A stretch of DNA of 64,000 bases from Ichthyophis bannanicus (lineage: Eukaryota > Chordata > Amphibia > Gymnophiona > Ichthyophiidae). Where the stretch lies: the NCBI GenBank assembly GCA_033557465.1, contig CM066051.1, positions 99,425,026 through 99,489,025 of the forward strand, read 5' to 3'. The notes below the pieces were generated by a model, which was not told the DNA's origin, made no database searches, and saw nothing but the letters and a program-made list of their open reading frames with translations. The position numbers were made by a program, and so were the translations under genes. Shown piece after piece: positions 22,768 through 33,487 of the stretch; position 1 is the stretch's first letter; the number at the start of each line of letters is the position of its first letter.

Positions 22768-22769
22768 AA

Positions 22770-23725
22770 AAATGCGAAGTTCAAAATATCATTAAATATA
22801 TTATCAAAATTCATACAAAATGCCATCAAATAGAGTTTTTCAATTTGTGAAAAAGAACACCGTGTATTGTAATACATCTTTCATTCATGGAAAACACCTC
22901 AGGGTTAAATAGTACAGCCCAGCTCTCAGTCGCGCTATCAAATACTCTTCACAGTGAAGAAGACGATCGGCACATATTGCACTTAACCCATTCGAAAAAC
23001 CTGGAGGGGAATATGCAGCACCGGCCCTGGACTGAAACCTCAGAGAGTCAATGCCAGGGTTGTATGCAGGTTCACCGGATTGCTGCGAGGATAACTGGAT
23101 GGCGGCGGCGGCGGCGGTGATGAGCTGCTTCCCAGTTAGCGACAGATGCTGCCTCTCCTCCACGCTGGGACGCCCCGATGTAACTGCTTAGCATCGGGGC
23201 TTGTAGCGGAGTTACCCAGGGATATTCAGTGGCTTAATCGTGTAAATTCCTGAGAAAATGCCCCCCACTAATTTTATTTTATACAAGGCTTGCTTTATAA
23301 CATCAATCGCCAACTTGTGCAATGGCGAATACCTGCCAGGTGCCCGATTTAACATCAAGATTTGCTTCTTTGCCAGAGGTCGGCATTACCACTCTGCCAA
23401 ATGTAATGCAACAAAACAACATCTTCAATGACAGTTGCAACACCTCCACTCAATAAATTGCAAAGTTTTTTCGCTTGTTAGGCCATTTGGACAACTACTG
23501 CGGCGTCTCACTGATACAGACAGTGGGTTATGCGTTGGCTGACAGCTGGAGAACACAAACTCACCTGTCCAGATATTTCTGAAAATTATCCGGTTAAAAA
23601 TTGGGTCTTTTAAATTACTAAATGGCCAGATTATATCCATAAAATAAGGGATGGGTTTGGGGATGAGCGAAGTTGTTATTGTTCAGCAACAATATGGTCG
23701 AATGGAATTTATATGCACAGATTTA
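22770..23725. other. Repeat-like, no gene
   Basis: Includes a (CGG)5-6 run at about 23101-23117 and a GGAATATGCAGC ... GGGATATTCAGTGG pair suggestive of another small element (about 23010-23240). No coding signal. Confidence 0.3.
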
Positions 23726-23726
23726 G

Positions 23727-25440
23727 GCAGGGGCGGCTCAAGGCAATCTGCTGCCTGAGGTGAAGGATGAGATGGTGCCCCCCACCCCCGTAGAGGGGGC
23801 AGAGCTTTTTCAGAACTTCAATCAGGGACTGAACCAAACCAAAAAGCAGATTAGATTAAATGGAGGAAATGCAAGATGTTTGCACACAATTATAACTCAT
23901 TTTTATTTTGTTATAAACTGTGTTATGGTTCTTGCTTTTTCTTTTTCAGCATATATTTTGCATCCACAGTAGGTGCAGAGGAGAACCAGGACATTCACCC
24001 ACAGAACTCAATTTAAAAAAAAATCTGATTCTGATCATCTCACTAACAGCAACAACCACTATTCTCCAGTACCAGGCAGATTGTGAACTAATACAAAACC
24101 CTACAACAAAGAGCAAACCTACCATACCATACCATATCAGCACAAACTTCCAAAACTCACATAAGGAGCCCATCCAAAAAAGGCATCCCTGTAAATACTA
24201 CAGTGGCCCTGGAACATCCATACACCTATCTGAAAAGCTGAACAAGTCAAATTACTACAGTACAGTATAGACCTTTATGAACAAACTCCATGTTAACAGA
24301 ACACCTGACCTCAGTCAAACAATCGCAACATCGACCCTCACCAAGACCAGAATAAGTAACCACAATCTAAAATATGTAGACAAAATTTAAACTGAAACCT
24401 CAAGAAGCCAGAGTCCACATGCAGTGCAACATCAGATAAATAAGAGATGCAGTTCCCCAATGCTGTGTAAAATATAAAGATAGCACAAAGTCCAATCACT
24501 AAAATGAAATAAAATTATTTTTTCTACCTTTGCTGTCTGACCATTTTATTCTCTGATCATGCTGGTCCCGATCTGAGGCTTCTGCTTTCCTGTCTTCTCT
24601 TAGCTCTCTTTCTGTGGTCTATGGTCCATCTGCCATTTCTTATCTCTTCTTTCGTTTTCTTCACTTCTTTCCATCAGCCTATTTCCAGTCCCAGTAACCC
24701 TCCCCAGTATCAGCCCCTTTCCAGTCCTCACTCCCAGTACATTCCAATGTCAACTTGCATTCCCATGACTGCCACTGATGTCCATTCCCTTCCAGTCCCT
24801 CTCCTTCCCCACTGCCCAGCCCCTTCTAGTTCAAATACCATCCCAGGTATCAACTCACGTCCACTCCCAGTGCCACCCCTCCCCCAGTCAGCTCCCTTCC
24901 AGTCACCCTACCGTCTGTCCATCCCCCTTCCAGTGCCATTCACACATGTCAGCTCCCTTCCAGCCTCCTCCCCATTACCCAGTCACCTACTACTCCCATC
25001 CCCAAGTGTCAGCTCCCTTCAAGTTCCCCTTCAGTACATCCCAGGTGTCAGCTAAATTCCAGCCTCCTCCTTCCCCCATGTCAGCTCCCTTCCTGCCTCC
25101 TCCTTCCCTTGGCAGACCCTCTCAGTATCTGCTCCCTTCCAGTCCTATTCCCCCCCCCCCCTGCATCAGCCCATTTATAGCCCTATCCCATAGTTTTCTT
25201 CCAGGGCCAGCAGCACTCTCCTGCCCTCTCCCATTAGCCCATTTCCAGTCCTATCCTCCTTATCAGCCCACTCCAGTCCTAGCCCCCCCCAATCAGACCA
25301 TTACCAGTCCTAACCCCCCAATAAGTCAATTTCCAGTCCCAGCCCCCCAATCAGCCTATTTCCATTCTTAACCCCACCGATCAGCCCATTTCCAGTCTTA
25401 GCCCTCCCCCATCAGCCCATTACCTCTAGCAAACTCATAG
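23727..25440 (+). mobile_element. hAT-type non-autonomous element sharing its interior with the 26.6-kb copy
   Basis: Begins GGGGCGGCTCAAGGCAATCT GCTGCCTGAGG, a known style of vertebrate hAT end. From about 24500 (ATGAAATAAAATTATTTTTTCTACC) the sequence parallels 26872 onward with high identity, through the TATGGTCCATCTGCCATTTC block and into tandem CAGTCCTAGCCCCCCAATCA repeats. The right terminus is not clear and the element abuts the LINE at about 25445. Its Pro/Ser-rich open frames (24621-25371) are products of the C-rich repeat. Confidence 0.6.
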
Positions 25441-26600
25441 GTCAATACTGTAGAAGTGAACTACTGTGTGCCTTCAACCCTATTTCTATAGGACAGTTGG
25501 ATAGCATAATCCACAGCCTCAACACCACAACTTTCCCACTAGACCCATGTTCCTCTTCCTGGTTTAAGATTACAAAAGCAGAACTCGCCCCAATCCTCCT
25601 CCCAAAATACCTGAAAACTGCTTCCATCCACCCAATACTCAAAAACCTCAAACTCGATCAAAATCTCCCAAACTCTTACAGACCTATTTCCAGCTTGCCT
25701 TTCATTGCAAGAATTATTGAGAAGGTAATCTTCCATCAACTACAAAATCACATTGGCATAAGTGCCCCCTTGGACTGACAGCAAAATGGATTCCGCAACC
25801 ATCATGGAGTGGAAACTCTACTAGTCTCCCTGACAGACTCACCAAGGGAATAGAAAATGTACAACAAGGTTTCATCCTCATCTTTCTGGACATTGCTTCA
25901 GCATTCAATACCATATGCCATGATATCCTCCTTCAGTGTCTATTTAATGTAGGAATCTGTGACAATGCCCTCAAATGGATTCATTCATATCTCACAAACC
26001 ACAGCCAGTATGTGCAAAATGGCCAAAAAACCTCCAACCCATTCTCTCAGACACAAGGAGTCCCCCAGGGCTCTGCCCTCTCCTGGTTGCTGTTTAACAT
26101 ATATATATACAGCCAGTCTGTGACATCATAAAGTCATGTAACGTTCACTACCATCTTTATGAAGACGATATTATGATTTATGCTCCATTTACCACCAAGT
26201 GCAGCAACTACTTAACTATAACAAACTACTTCAATACCATAGATCAATGGCTATCAGAACACAAACTAAGAATCAACTTCAAGAGATGGAGGTCCTATTC
26301 CTCACCAGAAACCGATCACGCCTCACCCCAAAGTCTCTTAAGGTTGACAACGCTAACCTGGACGTCAAGTCCAAAGTGAGATACCTGGGCGTAACCACTG
26401 ACCAACACTTCAATTTTCAACCACATATAAGCAAAGTAACTCAAAGCATATACAATAAGCTGAGGACACTCCACCACTTATGACCTCTATTCGAACCTCA
26501 AGATTTTTGTACAGTCTTTCAAGGAATGATTCTACAGCACTTTGATTTCTGCAACGCCATCCTGCAAGGTCTTTTGAAAAGCTCCCTACACCCTCTACAG

Positions 26601-28404
26601 CAGTGGTTCTCAACCTTTTTTGTACCGTGACCCCTTTTACCATTGGTCAACTTGTGATGACCCCCAATGATAAAATCAAATGCGTCTCTCTTCCTTTACC
26701 ATTAACGCATTGTCGCTGTCATCATTTGTTGAATTATTAATATATTATAGGTCTTTGCAATATGTTTTTATTTATAAAATTTACTTATTTAAACCACAAT
26801 AATTAATCACAATAACAAGTAACAATATTTGATTTCAAAATTATTATGATTTTGTAGTCATATCACTAATATGAAATAAAATTATTTTTTCTACCTTTCT
26901 TGTCTGACCAATTTATTCTTTGATCATGCTGGTCCCGATCTGAGGCTTCTGCTTTCCTGTCTTCTCGTAGCTCTCTTTCTGTGGTCTATGGTCCATCTGC
27001 CATTTCTTATCTCTTCTTTTGTTTTCTTCACTTCCTTCCATCAGCCCATTTTCAGTCCCAGTAACCCTTCCCAGTATCAGCCCCTTTCCAGTCCTCACTC
27101 CCAGTACCTTCCAATGTCAACTTGCATTCCATGACTGGCACTGGTGTCCATTCCCTTACAGTCCCCCTCCTTCCCTACTGACCAGTCCCTTCTAGTACAA
27201 ATACCATGGCAGCCCCTCTCAGCATCCACTCCCTTCCAGTCCCATTCTCCCATCCCCTCGCATCAGCCCATTTGTAGCCCTAGCCCCCAGTTTTCTTCCA
27301 GGGCCAGCAGCTCTATCCTCCTCTCCCCACCATCAACCCATTCACAGTCGAAGCCCCCCAATCAGCTCACTTTCAGTGCTAGTCCCCCCCTCAACCCCAT
27401 TACCAGTGCTAGCCTCCCCTAATCAGCCCAATACCAGTCCTACCCCCCATCAGCTCATTACCAGTCCTAGCCTCCACTAATCAGCCCATTACCAGTCATA
27501 CCCCCCCAATCAGCTCATTTCCAATGCTAGCCTCCAATAAGTCCATTACCAGTCCTACCCCACCCCATCAGCCCATTACCAGTCCTAGCCCCCTCTAATC
27601 AGCCCATTTCCAGTCCTAACCTCCCCGATCAGCTCATTTCCAATGCTAGCCCCCCATCAGTCCATTACTAGTCCTACCCCCTATCAGCTCATTACCAGTC
27701 CCAACCCACCCCTTGATCAGTCCATTCCCAGTCCTAGCCTTCCCTAATCAACCCATTATGAGTCCTAGCCCCCCCATCTGCCCATTATAATTCTAACCGC
27801 ACTGTCTCTCCCCTCTGTCCAGCATTTATCCCCTGTCTGTCCAGTATGTCCCCGTGTCTCCCCTTTGTCCATGTGAGCCCCCTTCCATGTCAGCCCCCTC
27901 TGTCCATGTCAGCCCCCCTCCCTCCCTCCATGTCAGCCCCGTTACAGGTTCCCTGTCCCCTCCTCCCCTCTCTCTGTCTGCCTGCTACTACCCTGTTCTT
28001 CTACAGCTGCAGCTCCCTGTCTCTTAGGGAACCGCGGCTGTGCCTGTGAAGCCATTGCAGAGCCTTTCTGTCTCTCAATGGGCTCCATGCAGCATTGTCC
28101 CGCCTTCAAAGGAAGTTATTTACCACTTCCTTTGGAGGCGGGACAATGCTGGACAGAGCCCGTCGAGAGACAGGAAGGGCTCCACAACTGTTTCACAGGC
28201 TCAGCCGCGGTTCCCTAAGAGGCAGGGAGCCACGGCTGCAGAAGATTGGAGTTGGTGAGTTTGCCGCTGCCGAGAAGCGGACGCGGCAGTGGCAGCAACT
28301 TGTGCGCTTTTAAAATTTTTTTTAATTTGGCAGAGTGAGGCGACCTCCGCTAAATCCTGTGGCGACCCCTGTGGGGGTCGCGACCCACAGGTTGAGAACC
28401 ACTG
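26601..28404. mobile_element. hAT element (SPIN/Charlie-like ends), non-autonomous, 1.8 kb
   Basis: Ends are CAGTGGTTCTCAACC and its complement GGTTGAGAACCACTG, preceded on the right by GGGGGTCGCGACCCACA, the classic end of SPIN/Charlie-like hAT elements. Flanking 8-mers CTCTACAG (26593-26600) and CCCTACAG (28405-28412) are a target duplication with one mismatch, and removing the element makes the surrounding LINE collinear. The interior has tandem C-rich repeats (about 27240-27780) and a long hairpin (28016-28227). No intact transposase. Confidence 0.85.
28016..28227. repeat. ~210-bp imperfect hairpin inside the hAT element
   Basis: The left arm (CCCTGTCTCTTAGGGAACCG CGGCTG ... AGCATTGTCCCGCCT) pairs with the right arm (AGGCGGGACAATGCT ... 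CAGCCGCGGTTCCCTAAGAG). The loop is TATTTACC near 28118-28125, with the arms closing at AAAGGAAGT/ACTTCCTTT. Confidence 0.8.
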
Positions 28405-28660
28405 CCCTACAGCTTGCAGAGCATACCACTGCACAAATTCTGACATGCTCACCTGAGCTAACCACATCACGCCTACACTAAAAGAGTTACACTGGCTACC
28501 TCTCCAGAGTCAAATTAATTATAAAACACTGATGACAGCCTTCAAAGTATCCAATTATCCCCTAAATCTCTACAGTCAATTATAGTAAAAACCCCAGAAA
28601 ATCACCAAAGGAGAAGCAACACATCAGACCTTCTAATCCTCCTTCCAGCATTAACCAAAT

Positions 28661-29038
28661 GCCATCAGTCAACCTGTGCTAGACCATTATCCCTTCATGC
28701 CCCTCGCTTATGCCATACCACACCACATCAGAGACACTCGTGACCTAGCAACATTGCCATCAGTCGATCGGCGCTAGAGCATCCTCCTTCATGCCCCTCG
28801 CTTATGTTCTACCACACCACATCAGAGACACTCGTGACCTAGCAACATTGCCATCAGTCGATCGGCGCTAGAGCATCCTCCTTCATGCCCCTCGCTTATG
28901 CCCTACCACACCGCATCAGAGACACTCGCGACCTAGCAACATTGCCATCGGTTGAGCTGTGCTACACCACTGTCCCTTCATGCCCCTCGCTTATGCCCTA
29001 CCACACCGCATCAGAGACACTCGTGACCTAGCAACATT
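28661..29038 (+). repeat. Four tandem ~94.5-bp copies at the end of LINE ORF2
   Basis: Units start at 28661, 28756, 28850 and 28944 (GCCATCAGTC/GCCATCGGTT) and each ends with CTCGTGACCTAGCAACATT (one has CTCGCGACC). They differ by a few substitutions. The unit covers the LINE's RDTRDLATF coding segment. Confidence 0.85.
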
Positions 29039-29221
29039 CCGGAAGCTGCTTAAGACCCACCTATTTAAGGAACACTTGGACGGCATTACATGACCCTCCT
29101 CTCATGTCCATATTCCTCTTACTCCTGCCCTTTCCTCCCAAGAAACCCTCAGATGTAAACAACTCTCTAAATGTATATAGTTACACTCTTCTGTGTTATA
29201 CACAGTTTTTGCACATAGCAG

Positions 29222-29592
29222 GGTTACTTACCTGTAATGAGAGTTTTCCAAGGACAGCCGGATAAGTCATCCGATGGCGCCGTACATGGAAGATACTCTC
29301 CTTAGCTCAGAAAGGCGGGCGCATCGGATGCATTTTTTAAAGCCTGGTTTCGGCATTGCAGGTCAGTTAGATTTTCTGCTTCTGTTCCTATATTTCTTTG
29401 TATGCTGAAGTTTCTTGTTGAGAGTAGAGATATCTGTCTTGAGGGCAAGGCGGAAAAGAAAAAACTGGCTGGCTAGGGGCGGGCCGGTGGGTTGGGCTGG
29501 CTAGCTCATGGAGAGTATCTTCCGTGTACGGCAACGTCGGATGACATCACCAGGTGCAAATGACTCATCCTGCTGTCCTTGGAGAACTGTTC
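29222..29592. mobile_element. DIRS-derived fold-back element (internally deleted)
   Basis: Left arm 29241-29301 and right arm 29510-29587 are inverted copies (TTTTCCAAGGACAGC against GCTGTCCTTGGAGAA; TGGAAGATACTCTCC against GGAGAGTATCTTCCG). The outer left end GGTTACTTACCTGTAATGAG matches the form of the DIRS end at 33011 (AGTTACTCACCTGTAACAG). No coding sequence. It lies in the 3' UTR of the LINE. The DIRS relation rests on this terminal similarity. Confidence 0.65.
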
Positions 29593-29699
29593 CATGCAAA
29601 GTTGAGTTGTGTTGTGTTCTCTGTAAACCACATTGATCTTTGGAAACACATTATATAAGAAAAATAAATAAATAATAAAGTCACCGCTCTGGCTGATAA

Positions 29700-30655
29700 C
29701 TGACCCTTGACATCCTTCTGCAAATTTTAATGCATAATTTATATTATCTGCATTTTTGTATAGGTTCTAAATTAGAACATGGAATAAAATGCTCTTCTGC
29801 TTAATTCTCTGTAATACACAGATGTGGCTTTGAAATTCTCCTGGTTGCATGTATATTTCTATTTTCTCTTCTTACGCAAATTCTTGCTGCGCTCCGACTC
29901 TCTAGCTGGTTTTGCCCTGTTCCACTTCCTTGAGTTGTCACTGTTGGAATCTGAAGCTGGCATTATACTTTGTGGTGTTCAGTGTTTACACACAATGTAT
30001 TTGCAGGGTGTTCGCTACACACCCCTAGCTATCAGAATCTAATGTTTACCTTTGCCAAGCCCAGAAGCTTCCACCCTAGGCTACTGCCTAGTTTGCCTGA
30101 TGGTTGGGCCGGCCCCGCCGTTGATACACATATGACATTAAAGCTTTCTTTCCCATACCATCCCCTCAGAGCTGTCAACCCCAAGGGACACTGATGGCAT
30201 GAAAGCAGAAATAGTCTCGATGTCATTAATAAATTAGCCTTGAATTTTGGAAAAACAGATGTTTGGTCATTTGGTTAAAAATTTGCTCCCGAGTCATCCT
30301 TATGTTCATTGATGATTATGAACATCCGGGAGGTCACTGAGGTACACAAGCTTGCCAGAATGTTGGATACCAAGTTGTCAGGTGACTAAATTGTCATTTT
30401 ATGGACCATGGCTGCTGCGGGTACTGGAACATTTATAGCCCCAGATGATTTCCGAACAGTTGACTTCTGTATATTCATCTCTTTCGGTTTACCGGGATCA
30501 TTCTTCAAACATTATAGTTAATGAGATGTTGTGTGTTCTAGTTTGCAGAGGGTAATTTGATAAGCTCTTGTGTAGTTTGTGCATGTTTTGTAGGGTGTAT
30601 TTCACAGCTATTATATAAAGTGAACTAAGCATACCTATGTACACCTGATAGTTTA
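29700..30655. other. No gene seen
   Basis: No recognised element or coding frame. Confidence 0.3.
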
Positions 30656-30659
30656 TGTA

Positions 30660-31115
30660 AGTTTATATTTGGTTTTTGTGTATACTGGTTTTGTGTATAC
30701 TGGTTATTTGTATATATGTACATATCCCACATCAGTGTATTTATGTAACAGTGCCCCTTATACCCAAAGGTATGAGTATACATGTATCCAGATATACATG
30801 TATACGGATATACTTATACTTATACAGATACACTTATTTACACCACTAGTGTGATGTGCCTACCCTCCGAATCATCCTATGCGCGCCCCCCCTTCTACTG
30901 TATTTATTACTCTTGAATTTGTTTTGTGTATACTGGTTATTTGTATATATGTACATATTGTGTGATGTGATGTGCCTACCCTCCGAATCAACCTATGCGC
31001 GCCCCAAATTCTACTGTACTGATTTGACAGTTCTCCTATTGTAATCGGACCGCTGCTGATCGCTGGAAGCAGCGGTATATAAGTGTTTGCTAAATAAATA
31101 AATAAATAAATAAAT
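30660..31115 (+). mobile_element. Repeat with local duplication and stem-loop tail
   Basis: TGTATACTGGTTATTTGTAT ATATGTACATA occurs at about 30692 and 30925. TGATGTGCCTACCCTCCGAA TCA occurs at about 30852 and 30967. The 3' end has CCGCTGCT ... AGCAGCGG, a perfect stem, followed by TATATAAG and (AAAT)n, the tail also seen at 14475-14556. Confidence 0.6.
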
Positions 31116-31239
31116 GTGCGTAACTTTATAAAATACAATAAGAGGTCGACAATGCGCATTTCACCAGGTAAGATCCCTTGCAGCAACAACTTTCCAAAAG
31201 AAATGTAAGGGATGCAAATCTCCGCCGATCTCCACTTCC

Positions 31240-31600
31240 AACTTAATTCAGAGACAGCTCTGGAGCTTCACAGGATGGAGGAGGGCCAAGGGTGACTCTA
31301 AAGTGATCAGTGGTCTTCGTCATACGGATATGTTGGAGGACAGGCAGGAGAGAGAAGATATGATAGAGACATTTAAATACCTCCATGGTATAAATGCACA
31401 GGAGATGACTCAGTTGCAAGGAAGCTCTGGAATGGGGGGGGGGGGGGTCATAGGATGAAGGTGAAAGGGGATAGACTCGGGAGTAATCTGAAGAAACTTT
31501 GCTTTACAGAAAGGGCAGTGAATGTGTAGAATGGCCTCCCAGTGGAGGTGGTAGAGATGAGAACTGTATCTTCATTCAGAAAAGCATGGGAAAGAGCAGA
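31240..31600 (+). mobile_element. CR1 LINE 3' region
   Basis: Decayed CR1 C-terminal and 3' UTR phrases: GAGACATTTAAATACCTCCA, GGGGATAGACTCGGGAGTAA, GGCCTCCCAGTGGAGGTGGT, GAAAAGCATGGGA. It runs directly into the 82-bp tandem array, whose unit begins inside the CR1 3' UTR. Confidence 0.8.
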
Positions 31601-32955
31601 AAATGTCTGAGGGAAAGGAAGGGATGGTAGAACTTCATAGTTCATATAGAAGGGCAGAGTGTGAAGCATGGGAAAGTGCAGATGATGTCTGATGGAGAGG
31701 AAGGGAAGGTAGAACTTCATAGTTCTTATAGAAGGGCAGAGTGTGAAGCGTGGAAAAGTGCAGACGATGTCTGATGGAGAGGAAGGGATGGTAGAACTTC
31801 ATAGTTCTTATAGAAGGGCAGAGTGTGAAGCATGGGGAAGTGCAGACGATGTCTGATGGAGAGGAAGGGATGGTAGAACTTCATAGTTCTTATAGAAGGG
31901 CAGAGTGTGAAGCATGGGGAAGTGCAGACGATGTCTAATGGAGAGGAAGGGATGGTAGAACTTCATAGTTCTTATAGAAGGGCAGAGTGTGAAGCATGGG
32001 GAAGTGCATACGATGTCTAATGGAGAGGAAGGGATGGTAGAACTTCATAGTTCTTATAGAAGGGCAGAGTGTGAAGCATGGGGAAGTGCAGACAATGTCT
32101 GATGGAGAGGAAGGGATGGTAGAACTTCATAGTTCTTATAGAAGGGCAGAGTGTGAAGCATGGGGAAGTGCAGACGATGTCTGATGGAGAGGAAGGGATG
32201 GTAGAACTTCATAGTTCATATAGAAGGGCAGAGTGTGAAGCATGGGGAAGTGCAGACGATGTCTGATGGAGAGGAAGGGAAAGTAGAACTTCATAGTTCT
32301 TATAGAAGGGCAGAGTGTGAAGCATGGGGAAGTGCAGACGATGTCTGATGGAGAGGAAGGGAAGGTAGAACTTCATAGTTCTTATAGAAGAGCAGAGTGT
32401 GAAGCATGGGAAAGTGCAGACGATGTCTGATGGAGAGGAAGGGAAGGTAGAACTTCATATAGAAGGGCAGAGTGTGAAGCGTGGGAAAGTGCAGACGATG
32501 TCTGATGGAGAGGAAGGGAAGGTAGAACTTCATAGTTCTTATAGAAGAGCAGAGTGTGAAGCATGGGAAAGTGCAGACGATGTCTGATGGAGAGGAAGGG
32601 AAGGTAAAACTTCATAGTTCATATAGAAGGGCAGAGTGTGAAGCATGGGAAAGTGCAGACGATGTCTGATGGAGAGGAAGGGAAAGTAGAACTTCATATA
32701 GAAGGGCAGAGTGTGATGCGTGGGAAAGTGCAGACGATGTCTGATGGAGAGGAAGGGATGGCAGAACTTCATAGTTCTTATAGAAGGGCAGAGTGTGAAG
32801 CATGGGAAAGTGCAGACGATATCTGATGGAGAGGAAGGGATGGTAGAACTTCATAGTTCTTATAGAAGAGCAGAGTGTGAAGCATGGGAAAGTGCAGACG
32901 ATGTCTGATGGAGAGGAAGGGAAGGTAGAACTTCATATAGAAGGGCAGAGTATGA
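31600..32955 (+). repeat. 82-bp minisatellite derived from a CR1 3' UTR
   Basis: About 16 units of AGCATGGGGAAGTGCAGACG, ATGTCTGATGGAGAGGAAGG, GATGGTAGAACTTCATAGTT, CTTATAGAAGGGCAGAGTGT plus GA. Some units lack the AGTTCTT segment and are 7 bases shorter. The array lies between CR1 sequence on the left and a CR1 terminus (GTCTTTGTCTGCCATCATTT) at 32955-33010. Open frames on both strands here are by-products of the repeat. Confidence 0.9.
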
Positions 32956-33010
32956 AGGACGTATGGTCTTTGTCTGCCATCATTTTCTCTGTTTCCATAT
33001 TTTCTGTAAA

Positions 33011-33199
33011 GCATAGTTACTCACCTGTAACAGGTAATCTCCGGGAACAGCAGGAATTTAGTCTTCACATATGGGTATCGTCGGTACCGACAGAGCCTGC
33101 GTGGGAACGCTCCCCAGCATCCAATTAGAAAGCTTTTGGGAGCATCCCACAGCGCCTGCGTGCTACCTTCCCGCCTTTCCCAACTGCCTCTCTCCAGTT
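33011..33199. repeat. DIRS left inverted terminal repeat
   Basis: Begins GCATAGTTACTCACCTGTAA CAG and then matches the reverse complement of 38790-38957 closely (TCACATATGGGTATCGTC, AGAAAGCTTTTGGGAGCATC, AACTGCCTCTCTCCAGTT). It contains the palindrome TCGGTACCGA. On minus, ACAGGTGAGT resembles a 5' splice site. Confidence 0.85.
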
Positions 33200-33276
33200 G
33201 AGTTTTAAAGCTGAGACAAAGAGAGAGAGAGGGAAAGGAAAGAAAAGAGAGATACAACTCCTAGGGGAGGTGGGTG

Positions 33277-33370
33277 GGTTGTGAAGACTAAATTCCTGCT
33301 GTTCCCGGAGATCATCTGTTACAGGTTTGTAACTATGCTATCTCCAGGAACAAGCAGGAATGTAGTATGG
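33277..33370. repeat. DIRS internal complementary region
   Basis: AAGACTAAATTCCTGCTGTT CCCGGAGAT is the exact complement of the outer left repeat. After GTTACAGGTTTGTAACTATGC it continues TATCTCCAGGAACAAGCAGG AATGTAGT, matching the outer right repeat. This head-to-head joining of both element edges is the template used in DIRS replication to complete the ends. Confidence 0.8.
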
Positions 33371-33487
33371 GGACTCCCAAGCTACAGATGCCAGGGAGAA
33401 CCCCAGAAGTTGTGTGCCCGTGTGAAGGGGCTCCACTTCCCCCCATGGATCTCTGGCATCCTACCGGGAAAGGTGGGTAGGAGTTGA

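Larger units (their letters stand above)
25445..29690 (+). mobile_element. LINE (CR1/L2 superfamily), ORF2 to 3' end, carrying two nested insertions
   Basis: Encodes TTTFPLDPCSSSWFK and LPNSYRPISSLPFIARIIEK (25520-25730), FLDIASAFNTICHDILL (motif A, about 25885), GVPQGSALSWLLFNIYI (motif B, about 26055-26105), then YEDDIMIY in place of YADD (about 26158). The thumb follows (VRYLGVTTDQHFNFQPHISK, about 26380). After a hAT insertion (26601-28404) the ORF resumes with ELTTSRLH and ends FRKLLKTHLFKEHLDGIT (29039-29092). The 3' UTR, split by a DIRS-like element (29222-29592), ends GTTCTCTGTAAACCACATTG ... and (AAAT)n at 29690. Many lesions; inactive. Confidence 0.85.

Noticed and set aside
24621..25371. 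Proline/serine-rich proteins of 144 and 197 codons
   Set aside because: They are readings of the C-rich tandem inside a hAT element, in overlapping frames, with no splice or promoter context.
32300..33014. Repeated 77-80-codon frames on minus and 62-codon frames on plus
   Set aside because: They follow the 82-bp minisatellite on both strands at once, so they are repeat by-products.
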